From Eudorina sp. 2006-703-Eu-15 (Eukaryota > Chlorophyta > Chlorophyceae > Chlamydomonadales > Volvocaceae), in contig BDSI01000016.1 of assembly GCA_003117195.1 (NCBI GenBank), positions 186,001 through 250,000 of the forward strand: a DNA stretch of 64,000 nucleotides. The letters run 5' to 3'. The notes under the pieces are model-generated. The model did not search any database and was not told where the DNA came from. It saw nothing but the letters and a program-made list of their open reading frames with translations. This document shows positions 18,674 through 30,800 of this stretch, in pieces. Each line of letters starts with the position of its first letter. Position 1 is the stretch's first letter. Both the position numbers and the translations under genes were made by a program.

Positions 18674-20129
18674 CTGTCCGTCCCAGGTGCTTGCTTTCTG
18701 CGGATGTTGATGTTGGTGATACGCATGGGTACCAGGAACTTCGGACGGTCATACATGTTCGCCCCTAGTGGAAACCGTTATGGACTGAATACATCGTTGT
18801 AGTGATGTGTGCCGCAATATATGCGTGTGCCCAGCTTGACTGGTGCAAGCCTGCACTGGATGCCACCTCGATCGATCGCATTGACAGTGCATTTCAGATG
18901 AACACAGCTGTACTGTTGATGAACTGCAGCCCTGAACTGAGGTTCCTTTTAACTTATTAAGGTTGGTGCTACTGCTGCCATGGATGATCGTGAGGAAAAT
19001 CATCAAACCCAAAAACATGTGCTCCTAACTGTGTGGCGGGGCTGGGTGCTGGTGCTGCCAGCAGCCCAGCACCCAGCCGGTTGTTAGGCTGCTTTGGGGC
19101 CATAACACCACAGCGGTTAATCCCAGTTACTTGCAGCTCAGGCAGTTCATTCTTGTGAAGGCCCAGGATTGGTGGTTCTTTGGTGCTCGTTTTGCTGGTG
19201 TGGCTCCATGCTTTCTGCACTGCATGCGTGCCCCTAGGGTTGGATGGACAAACAGGGTTGGATAGGACACTGTTTCCTAAATCCTGAATGGGCGCTCAGA
19301 ATTGGTATGCATGCGTTTCGCATGAAAGACTTGCAGCCTTGTCCATTTTGTACGAACAGGTGAAGCACGTCGTACAGGCACACAATGAAGCAAAGGGCAG
19401 CTTAATCACCTGTTGGGGTTGAGCGGTTCATCAATTGACAGCCAAAACCTGCCTATAAACCTCATAGAACTCTGCATCCCGTGCCAGTTCATGTACCAAA
19501 GCTTGTGTATTGTGAACCTATACTGCTGGACTGAATGGCCCTTCTTACGGAATGTTTTCTCCTGTCGTACACCTGGACACTTCACGACTGTCATACGGCT
19601 GCTGCCAGCCGCGTTCGCACACAGACACATACGTACGCAATATATATATCTCGCGGCCTACTATTCATGACACTTTAAGGCCGGACCGTGGCAATTGTGT
19701 GGCGTACGGCACTTCCGGTCCCAGCTATGCCCCATGCATGACACGCACCCCTGCCTCGCTCCGTCACCACATATGTAGGTGCGGACAGGCGAACACCGGG
19801 CAAGCACGCCCCCAGCCCCGCCCCCGGCCGTACGCAGTTGGGGGGCTGACGCGACCACCCGCCAGCACGTGACTCCCTGGAGGGAGGCGGAACGGGAGAC
19901 GGAGGCATCACGCTGCGGTGCCCAGAGGACCGGTCAGCACTGCACAGCCAGCCACGCCAGGGCCCAACGACCACCGGTCACCACCTGGCCGGCGGCCGCG
20001 GCTTCCCGCCGTGAACGTCGCCGCCCACAGATGGGCGGGGACCCCTTCATACGCCCCCTTCCAACCCTCCCAGGTCAGTCAGCAAGTACGGTATCATGGG
20101 CCTGGGTGGTTCCGGCGGGCTCCTCACTG

Positions 20130-20130
<1 letters not shown>

Positions 20131-20160
<30 letters not shown>
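20131..20160. repeat. (AC)n microsatellite
   Basis: About 15 uninterrupted AC units lie in the convergent spacer, at the left border of a 350-bp block whose right border is a second AC run. Confidence 0.95.
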
Positions 20161-20163
<3 letters not shown>

Positions 20164-20511
20164 AGCTAGTACGATTAGGTTGGGACGCGAGACCAGGCTA
20201 GTTTTACCGCACCGGGCAGGGGCGCGCCTCCGAATTGCTGAGGAACGCGCCCTGGGTGCTGCAAGGACTTGAGGAGGTTGAACAGCGGACTGCGAGGCGC
20301 AGACCGCCCGGGATGGGCTTCCGCCCAATCCCTTGAGGGGGCACAGCTGTCACCGATCCTAAGGGATCGGGCGCGCGCCCTTGGTTGAAAGCGAGGGGAC
20401 AGAGGCCCCTTACGCCCCTTTCCCCCGTATCCGGGGGAGAGTGCTTCGGCGGTCTCCCGTATGGGGCGGGTTAGCGCCCCCGGCCAGCGTCGGCCCGGCA
20501 GATATGTAACG

Positions 20512-20513
<2 letters not shown>

Positions 20514-20576
<63 letters not shown>

Positions 20577-20585
20577 CACACACAC
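20514..20585. repeat. (AC)n microsatellite
   Basis: About 30 AC units, broken once by CACGGACAC, lie at the right border of the 350-bp block in the convergent spacer. Confidence 0.95.
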
Positions 20586-21669
20586 CCGTGTAGCGTGTAC
20601 CCGGCCGCACCTCTGGCTCAACATACATACGTACATACATACGCGCACGCTTCTGCCGCAGCTCCGCTGCAGCGCCCCTTGCTTACTGCCCCGCTCGCTC
20701 GCCGGGTGGTCGCGCCGTCACAGCCCCGCCATCCGACACCCGCACTCCTCCCTCCCTAGGCAAGATATGGAAACACAATCTCGCCGATGGGGGGTCGCGG
20801 GTCTGTCGGTCTGGTACTCCCGTTCCCCTACCATGTAGGAAGTAAGGCCCTATTGTAGCATGTGCGTGTGCGCCGCCCGCGGTCAAGCGGTACGACACGC
20901 GCGCCCCGGGCGGGAAGACCGACGGGTCGTGCTGGCTCCTAATTCGCAAGACACACACGCGCAGCTCCCCCGTACCGATTGTCCCCCGTACCGATTGTCC
21001 CCCGTACCCATTTCCCCCGTTACCCATCGGCCCCCCCTACTCATTGCCGTACCCATGGCCCCCCGAACCCATTGCCCCCCGTACCGGGGCTCCTCGCCCC
21101 GGGATGCTGCGCGACTCTCCCCCAACGGGCGTGGATGGCCGCCCCCGGGTACGTCCCAGTAGACCACACAAGAGGGAGGCGCATCCGACCGACCCACACA
21201 TCGCGTCTCACACAACACCGCGAGCACTTTAAGCCCAACGATATCAATATCCCACAAGCTCCACGTTGTAACGGTTGCAACGTTACGATAATGCCGGCGA
21301 TAAGCAACGGCGGCAACGGCAGCACTGCGGGCAATCCAATGAGCACATACACAGCAGCAAGCAACCTTCCAACAAACCCTCCCGGCCGGGCCTCGTCTCG
21401 GCGGCCGGGCTGAACGGGCGCTTCCTGCGCGGTTTCAACGGTATGGTAATGGTTCCGAGGCGGGTTCTCCACGGCAACGGTTTCCCACCTGATTCATTTC
21501 CCACAATAATCAAGACATCATCCCTCCTCCCCCATCCCATCCCGCTGGCTCCCGTCCATCCATCGCATGCAGCGGACAGGGACACGCTGCGCGGTGCAGC
21601 GGTGCGCGCGCAGAAAGGCAACGGCAACCGAGATCAGCAGCGCCCCCTCAGCGCCCCCTCAGCGCCCTC

Positions 21670-24600
21670 TCAAGTCCGGCGCCCTTCCTCCGCGTCCTCG
21701 GGTTCCTCACGAATCGCCTCCAACCCGGACGACCGGGCATCCGCCACGGCCTGCGGGTGCACCAGGCCGCCGCCGCCCATGCCGCAGCTGCCGCCATTGC
21801 CATGATGACCGCCAGCGCCGCCGCTGACGGCCGCCGCCCGCGCTGCCGCCGCGCCCGTGCCCGGGACACCGGTCGCTGCCGCCAACGGCACCCCGGCGCC
21901 GCGGCAGGGCGAGCCGCCCAGCACCTGCACCGGCATGACGCCCCATCGCTCCAGGGAGGCCGCGTCGGCCGCGTCGGCGGCTGTATCGACGGCGCCGGCG
22001 GCGCCGGAGCCGTGGTAGTCCTCATCCTCCTGCGAGCATGGTACGACAACCGTAGAGGAGGCCCCCAGGGAGCGAGACCTGATGACGGCGCGCTCCGGAT
22101 CGGGCTCGACGACCGCCTGGCCGGCTGGAGCAGGCGTCGCGGCGGCATCGCAGGGTTGCTGCGCAGCCTCCTTCGCCGACACCCCCCTTGACGCAGCCAC
22201 CGCCGCCGCCGGCGCCGGCGCTGCCTCCGTCGGCTGCGGCGGTGACCGGCGCTCGCGGCCGTCGACGGCGTGCGCGCTGCCGTCGGTGCGGCCGTCGGGT
22301 GTCGTCGTTCCAGCGGCGAAGCCCTGGTGCTTCGCTGCTGCGCCGGACTCCGCGCACTGTCGGGGTGCTAGGTCGAGAACCTCGACGGTGATAGCGCCGC
22401 GGCGGACCACGTCAACCTGTGGGCGCATCTGCGCCGGAGCCTCGTCGAGGCCCATATCCGGATCGAGGCTGGCGCCGGCGGCCCCCGGCGTGACGGACCG
22501 ACCGCCACCTCCGCTCTCGCTGCTGCCGTAGCCCGCGCGAACGCCGCTGGCGCCATCTACCCCCGCCGCCGTGCCTCCGACTCCGCCTCCGCCGGCATCT
22601 CCTGCTCCAACGCCGTTGCCGCCGCCGAACTGCCGGCCCGCTGCCGCCGCCGCTGCCGCAACCCCCGCCGCTTCTGTCGTAGCCTTAGCCGCCGCCGCCG
22701 CTGCTACCGCTGATGGAGTGCCTCCGCGGGCGCCTGATGGCGCGGGCGCGGATCGCTCCGTCGCACCGGCCACGCCGACAGGGGCGGCGGCGGCGGCGGC
22801 AGCTGCTACGGCACCCTGTGCGCCGGCAGCGGCCGCGACAACGTGGCCTGGCGACCGGTTGTGCTGCATGGCGCCGTACGGTTGAAGGGATTGCTGCTGC
22901 AGGGCCTGCTGCTGTTGTAGGGCCTGCTGCTGCTGCTGCTGACCTAGCGGCGGCAGCACCGGCGGGAGAGGCGGCGGGGTCGGCAGTGGCGGCAGTGGCG
23001 GCATCGCGGCCGCCAGCTGGGCGGCATACGCCGCCGCCGCCGCCGCTCCGGTCCCCGCCATCGGCGCCGCGGCGACCGGCTTGACCCGCGCCGCTCTGCC
23101 GTGCCGGTGCTGATGCTGCCCCGCCGCCGCTCCCGCGACCGCTGCCCCGCCACCCTGCCCTGCACCCGTCTGATGCCGCCACGCCGCCCCCGCGACATGG
23201 CCCTGGCCAGCCATCGCCTTCTCTCCAACCCCGCCGCCGCCGCCGCCGCCGCCGCCGCCGACCGCCGGCATTCCGTGTCCGTACTGGTGGCTGAGGTTGT
23301 ACGGGTTTTGCTGCAGCAGCGCGGGGAGGCCGGGCATGGAGATCTGGAGGGAGCCGTCAAAGGAGCTCAGGCTGCCACTGGGGGGCGTCACCGTGGGGGT
23401 GAACAGGTAGCGCTGCGCGGGGTTGTGGGGTCCGGTTGGGGTCCGGTTGGGGTTCGGTTGGGGTCCGGTTGGGGTTCGGTTGGGGTTCGGTTGGGGTCCG
23501 GTTGGGGTCCGGAGGGCATCTGTGAGATCGAGCCAGCGCGCGTTGGGGTCGCTGTTTTCCTTGTCTGGATAAATGAAACACATATGTGACAAAATGTTTT
23601 CTGGGACCCAGGTTCCGCAATTACCCAGCGAGCGCGCTTCCGTAACGGGTTGCTCCCGCACGCCGCCAGCTCGTACAGGCAGGTAGGTAGGTAGGCCGGT
23701 AGGCCACCCTGTTCCCTTGGAACGCCCCGCCCCGCCCCGCCCAACCCATCCCGCTCCCGCCCCGCCCCGCCCCGCCCCGCCCCGCCCCGCCCCGCCCCGC
23801 CCCGCCCCGCCCCGCCCCGCCGCGGCTCCAGCAGCCAACCCCGCCGCACCGCGCGACACCGATCCCTTTGCCGCCCTCCCACTCCAATCATCCACCCACC
23901 CACCCACCCACTCTCTCCAACCAACCCACCCACCCATCCATTCTCTCCAACCCACCCACCCACGCACCCACCCGCCCGCCCGCCCGCCCGCCCCTGCTAG
24001 ACTCACCACGCTGTGCACGATGAACCTCAGCCGCATCACGATGTCCTCGAAGCAGGGCCGCTGCATGTGGTTGAGCTGCAGGCACTCCGCCATCAGGCTG
24101 GCGTACTCCGGCGGGCAGTCCGGCGGCAGCAACGGAAAGTCCACGTGCTGTACGTAGCCGCCGGGGGCCCGCGCGTCGGGCACCCAGATCTGCGGCGCAG
24201 CAATTCGGATTCGGATTCGGATTTGGCGCAGAGCAACAGAGCAGGCGTGCGCAGCTTTACTGCTTGGGTGTGGGTGCGGGTCAGGGTCCCACTGCTTGGG
24301 TGTGGGTGCGGGTCATGTGTGACGGCCCCAGGAGCTCCGGGGTGACGGGGACGCCAGGGGGGGTTGTGGGTGTGCGAGCGTGCATGGTTCGGAACGGATC
24401 AATGCGGCATGGGTCGGGAAGAGGCGCGGCAGGCCGCCGCAGGTAGTCGAGGAGGAAAGGTGCAAAGGGACGCGGTACAAAGAGCCAACTGTCCAACGGA
24501 CTTTTCTAGGGCATGTGTACTGAAAGCGTACACGGCCGCCAACTGCCCATCCGCCACCTGCCCAGCCGCCAACTGCCCAGCCGCCTCTTCGACACCCCAC

Positions 24601-24804
24601 ACCCCACCCTACCGGTCTGCCCCAGTACAGCTCCCACATCAAGACGCCGAATGCGTATGCGTCCGCGGCTCGTGAGAAGATGCCCAGCTGGGACAGCTCC
24701 TGGGGGGGGAGAAGGGCCGTTCGGCATTGACGGAGAACAGCACAGACATGAGGCAGGCGCGGCGGGCAGTGTCAGTCAGTCAGTCGGGCAAGCATGCATG
24801 CATG

Positions 24805-24836
<32 letters not shown>

Positions 24837-27800
24837 CTGCCGCATGGTGACACATGAGGGGGTGGGCCCACGGGCGGGTGTACGGCAAGAGGCCCGTGCA
24901 GGTCCCAACGAGATCGCCCCACCGCGGGAGCTGCCGGAAGCTGCCGAAGTTTGCGACACCAACATACCTTCCGCAGCCCACCTCCGCCAAATACACCACA
25001 TCGCGCCGCACCACACAATAATCCCTGCCCGCGCCACCCACTCCGCCCCTCCACGCACAATCCCTGCCCGCGCCACCCACTCCGCTCCGCCCCGCCAGCC
25101 GCCACGCACCGGCGCCGCGTAGAAGGGCGTCCCCTGCCTCAGCCCGCTGATGTGGCTGTTCTCCATCTTCACACTCAGGCCAAAGTCCGCCACCTTGATG
25201 GCGTAGCCGCACCGCCCCGCCAGCGGGTAGGTGCCGTACTGCGAGGACCCGACGCCGACGGACGACCCGGGGCCCGACCCCATGCTGCTGCTGGCGCCGC
25301 CGCGGTACCCCATGGGGGTGCTGCCGGCGGCGGCGGCGGCGGCGCCCGCCATCTTGCCGCCCGCGCCCGGGAAGCCGCCGCTGGCGCCCGCGGAGCGGCC
25401 ACTGGCGAGGGAGGCGGAGCTGCCGGCCGGAAGGATCTTGAGCAGCACGTTCTACGCGGGTGACAACGAGAAGGGCGAGGATACGGGACCTGTCATGTAG
25501 AGCAGGAGGAGGGAGCCCCCACCCCCGTCGCACCCTCTCGAAAGAAATTCAACTACCTGACTGGCAACGCCATTACCAAATGGTGAGCCCGGTGCTTCAA
25601 TGGCCCTCCCCGCGCCCTCAGGGGACGGCACGCCGCGTCACGTCGCGTCACGCCGCGTCACGTCGCGTGTGGACATCCTTCGGTGTTCTGCGGAGGCACC
25701 CACCTTGCCGCGCACCAGACAGCGGGGGCCACGTGTGCGTCCACGCCCACCCAGTGCACTGGGGGCCCCTCCGGCCCCTCCGGCCCCTCCCGCAACAGCC
25801 GGCGGCACTGGGCAACGCATGACCTCCTCCCCATGTGTGACGTTGGGTTCCCAGCTGCGGATTAAACCCAAAGGGAGACCAAACCCAGAAACGTGACCCA
25901 AAGGGGAGGGAGCCCCCGACCTCCGGCCCTGTTCGGTGTCCCGGGCTCCCTCCCTGGCCCAATCGTGTACGTCTTTCAGGAGCGGCGCGCGCGCGCGCGC
26001 GCGCCGGCGGCGGTCCCAAGGGCCGGGTCCCACCTTGGGGTTCAAGTCCCCGTGCACCACGTTCTTGGAGTGCAGGTGGGCCAGCGCGGCCGCGACGCCC
26101 TGCACGATGTCCAGGATCATGTCCTGGAGGCGTCCGGGGGAGAGGGGGCCGTAGGGGGAGGGGAGTGTTGGGGATATCTGTCGGAGCGACAATAAGATGG
26201 ATCAGAAATTATTTGTGGGGAAGGCGGGGAAGGATTCCTCGGATTTCGCTGTCTTTATTGACAAAGGGCTCCATGGAAAGTCAAGAGAGAGAGAGAGAGA
26301 GAAAGAGAGAGTTGGGGGCCCAAATTCAAGCGACAGGGGGGCATCGTGTGAGGCAGGGCCGGGGCAGTGCAGAGCAGTGCAGTGCGGTGTTTGGTGCGGG
26401 GGTTGGAGGTGTTGGTTGGCGGCCCGCAGCGCTGCAGCCAGGTGGCGAGCCGCGGCCCCACGAGCGCTCGTGCAGTGCAGAGCAGGGCAGGACAGAGGTG
26501 AGGCTGACGACACAGCAAGCGCGGAGGCGGGCGGGCGCGCAGGCAGTGTGCTATTGTCTGCGTGTATGTACTAACAACAACAACAACCGCCACCGCCACC
26601 GCCTACCCAGTCCCGCACGCACGCACGCACCAGTCGCGGGAGGCCCAGGTGCGGTTCGTGGAAGGCCCCGGTGTCCAGCGCCCGGCGCAGCGTGCCGCCG
26701 TCCGCGAACTCCTGTATGATGTACAGCCGCCACTCCTGCGCGCGCAGTCCATGTGTCCGTAGGTGTGCGTGCGTCCGTGCGTTTATTTAGATAAGAAACC
26801 ACAACCGGTACGTGTCCCAGCCTTGGGCCTTGGAAACCGGTAGGTGAGTTTTCTTCGCGACATAGCTAACCTCCCTTCTCAAGCTTTGCCATCCTCGTGA
26901 TCCCAACGACCACCCAACGACCACCCAACGACCACCCAAGCAACCGCCGATGTGCCGACGCCGAATCTCCGCATGCCGCCGGCTTGAGGCATCAGCGGCA
27001 ACATCCGTCAGTGCTGCACTCGCTTCCGGCCCAACCGTGTCGCGACCGCACCTGAACCCACCAAGCCCTCCACCCCACCCCAGCCAACACCTAAGCCAGA
27101 TCCGGATTCCACGGTCAAACCTCCATAGGATGACCTCCGCCGTCCGCCCTGCAATCCCCATACACAGAATCGCGTGCCCATCCCATCCCACCCAGCAGCT
27201 CAGTTTGGGCATGCCTGCCAATTTCCTATATCCCATCCCACCCCATCCCACCCCACCCTGGCCCAGACCCCACCCCACCCGGGCCCACCCTGGCCCAGAC
27301 CCCACCTGTATCTCCGCCAGGCTGCGGCTGCCCGCGTCCGAGCGCGAGGCCGCGGCGGCGGCGGCCGCCCCACCGCTGACCGCCCCGGCCCGGGCCTTGC
27401 CCAGCACCGCCATGGGCTTCGCATCCACCGCGTAGGTCGCGATGATGTTGGGGTGGCTGATGGACTTGGACAGTGCCGCCTCCTGCGAGGGGCCCCGCCA
27501 GCCGAGGCATCACCGACCCGTGGGACATCACCGACCCGTGGGACATCACCGGCCATCCCAGTGACGGGCTTGGTTCGAGGGACAGTCGCTTGGCGGCTTA
27601 ACCCTCGACCCTCGAGTTGATACAAAGTTGTCACCGCATTTCATATCCAAGCGCGGCGCGGCTCTTTCCAAGCGTACATCCCTACGGACCCCGTTGCGCT
27701 TCTCAACCATCATCGAGGTTCGACTCATGAGGTCTTCATCACACATCATACATCGGTTTAAGGTCCTGGGTTCGAGTCCCAGGGTGACCCCCGACATTGT

Positions 27801-30800
27801 TCGGGAGCATGAGATTATGGCTAGCTGCTGAGATGTGGAGTTGAGATCACAGTTGATGGATTGAGATTCGCACGCTAGATCGGTGGCGATTGCTGAACCC
27901 TCTGTCTCTACGGATGTGCGGGTGAATGGATGAGGTGGGATCCTTAGTTGGCAGGATCAACCGCCTTGGACCCTCGGTTCGTATGGCGTAGGTTCGGTGT
28001 GATGATGGTTGAAGGTGTCCTATAGCATCATATAAAACCGCGACATAAACCCTTAGCCAGGGCCCGGAAGCCTGTCCACACTGTGACGGCACTACTACAT
28101 CATATGAATGATGTTACAGTGGACCCCGCGGGTCATCGGTGACAGGTTTTGTACTTCGGGTCATGCCCCACGCCCACCTGCAGCGCGATGCGCCGGTTGA
28201 CCGAGGCGGTGGAGAAGAGCACGATCTTGACGGCCACCGGCAGGTTGTGCCACATGCCCTTGTATACGGTGCCGAAGCCGCCGCTGGCCACCACCTCCGT
28301 CACAATCAGCTGGTTGTCGTCGATCTGCGGCAGCCCCAGGGGCAGGGCCGGGGCACGGGCCGGGCCGGGGCGCACATTGTGATTCGTGTGAGTGTGGCAC
28401 ATAAAGATGAGGGTGAGGCGAGCAGGTTCAAGTCGAGCGGCCGGCGTTCTGGATGGGATGTGTAATGGGTCGCCGTGCCAGTCACTCCCGACCGCCGCCA
28501 CGCGCCCGCTATCTTTTCGTTTGCTCTGCAGGTACTGCACCCCGTAAGTATACTGAGTTATGCTGGGTGTGCCCGGGTTCGTTCTACGGGTTTGTTTATT
28601 TTTCTCAATTTAACTCCCGACCGCCCTGTCCCCGCGAAACCCAGACGTGAACGCAAGGCCTGGACAGGAGAGCCTGTTTGCGGGTGAGCGGCATCCGGGT
28701 TCTAGTCGAGGTGGGCAGTGGGGCATAGGAAATTGGTAGACATTTCGAACTGCGCTGCTGCCAGAGCGACGGTGGGGGGCCAGGTGCGCGGTGAGACCCC
28801 ACGGCCGTAAGGGCCCCGCCCCCACCTCGCTAGCCAGGTCCAAGCTCAGTCGCAGCAGCTCCTCCAGCACCGGGCTCTGCGCAACCTGCTCGTGCAGCTG
28901 GACCGGCAGGGACGCCACGGCCGCCGCTGCGGCCGCGGCCTTGGTGGCGCCGGTGTCGCCGCTGCCACCCGCGCCACTGCCGCCGCTCCCCGCTGCGCCC
29001 GTGGTGCCCGAGCCTCCCGAGCCGCCGCTGCTGCCAGCCGCGGCAGCCCCGCCGCCGCCGCCGCCGCCACCGCCGCCATTGCCACGCGAGACAGCGGCGC
29101 CAGCACCACCGATTGCCGCGCTGGCACCTCCCGGCGCCGCCGCGCCGGCGCCCTTCTCCTGCTCCCCGCTGGGGACCGCCGCCGCGGACCGCGGGCCCCC
29201 ATGCCCGCCGTCCGACCCACGCGTCCCCGTCCGTGACGCCCCTGCACCCGCCGCCGCCCCCGCGGCGGCGGCGTGGGTCCCCGGAGCCCCTGCATCCCCT
29301 GCCGTTCCGCCGCTGGCGACCGCACCTGATGCGGCCACTGCGGCGGCGGCGCTGGCTGCAGCGGCCACCAACGCAGACGTCGCGTCACTGCTTGCGCGCC
29401 GCTGCTCCCCGCCCTTGCCGCCGCCGCTGCCGCCGCCGCCGCCGGCAGGCACATGCCCCGAGGAGGCGCGCCGCGAGCCCGCGCTGTCACGCTCCCGCTG
29501 CATTGACCCACGGGTCCGTGACCAGCGACCCAGGCGGTGCAGTACGGCGTGCGGCAGCGCCAGGAGCCCCGAGTACGGCTGCGAGGCGGCGCCGCCGGCG
29601 GGCGGCGCCGGGCTGCTGCCGCTGCTGACGGCGCCGTTGACGGTAGCGCGCCCGATCCCGGAGCGGGAGCCGCGACTGCCCCGGCTGCCGCGGCTGTCAA
29701 TCGGATCACCCGGGTGGGACATATTCGCAACCCCTAGGATCGTGAGGTGCCTGAACAGCTCCGCCAGTTCGACAGCGGCGATGTTGATCGGCGCCGCCGT
29801 CCCATCAGCGGCCGTGGTGCCGGCGTCGGCTGTCTCTGCCGGCGCCGCCGCGGCGGCGCGCTCAAGCGACGCCGCCATCGGCATCGCCGCCGACGGCTCC
29901 CGCGTCGTCGCGGTCGGCACCGGCGCCGACGCCGCCCGCGCGGCGGCGGCGGCGGCGGCGCCGCCGCTGCCGGCGCCGACGCAGCGCACCTCACTGGTGT
30001 CGTCCACGACGGCGAACTCATTCGTGGAGCCGCACCCGCCGGCGCCGCCGGCGCTGGCGGTGGCGCTGGATGTACGACCTACCTCCGTTGAGTTGACGGC
30101 GAAATGGTTGGGGCTGGTCGTGGCGGCGGAGCTGCCGGCGGCTATCACCAGCTTGGCCGGCGCCGCCGGCTCCTTGCCCGCCAGGTGATCCAAGATCAGC
30201 TGTGCTAGTGGGTTCCGCTTGCTGAGCTCCTCCAACTGGTTGGCCTGCTTGGCCTGCAGGCCCCGCAGCGCCTCCTCCTGCTGCTTGGCGCGGTTGCGGC
30301 GCGCGACCAGCAGCAACGCCAGCGCCAACAGCACCACGCAGGCGACGGCGCCGCCGACGGCGCCGCCGATGATGGCGCCGACGTTGGTTTCGGAGCGCGA
30401 GGCGGTGCTGCTGGAGGCGCCCGCGCTGTCAGGGTAGGCGTCTGCGTGGTGGGGCGCAGGGCAGAGACGCAGAGTGTAGTGTGTGGGCACAAACGAAAAG
30501 CAAGCCCAGAACAACCGAGTACAGAACGAGTACAGGACGAGCCAGGACGAGCCCGCCCATCTGTGATCCCTCACACATCGACCTAGGGAAAAGTGGTAAG
30601 GGTGAAGGAAGGGAAAGGGGTAAGGAGGGAAAAGAGTAAGGACTAAGGAGGGAAAAAAGATAAGGAGGGCAGAAGGGTAAGGAGGGCAGAAGGGTGGGAC
30701 AGGGCACAGCGGGGCAGGGCACATTGACTTTGTGGGGTGAGGTAAAAGCCAGGGTGGCTCGGAGGCGGTGGCAGGGGGCCACGTCCCCACTCATGACAGG

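Larger units (their letters stand above)
18674..21669. other. Repeat-rich spacer between convergent genes
   Basis: Three kilobases separate the stop codons of the convergent PLA I-type and kinase genes. About 18700-19700 is AT-richer and probably holds 3' UTR and spacer. Then come (AC)n at 20131-20160, a 350-bp GC-rich block, and (AC)n at 20514-20585. From about 20960 to 21090 there are degenerate copies of a CCCCCGTACCCATTG-like unit. I see no supportable gene. TGTAA occurs at about 20505 and 21265 but cannot be tied to a transcript end. Confidence 0.6.

Noticed and set aside
27700..27790. Complete tRNA gene
   Set aside because: Only the T-arm fits; no acceptor stem partner, A box or D-arm was found upstream.
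28791..30188. 465-codon plus-strand Pro/Ala-rich frame
   Set aside because: It is antisense to kinase exon 9, which carries the TM segment and joins in phase with neighbouring exons.
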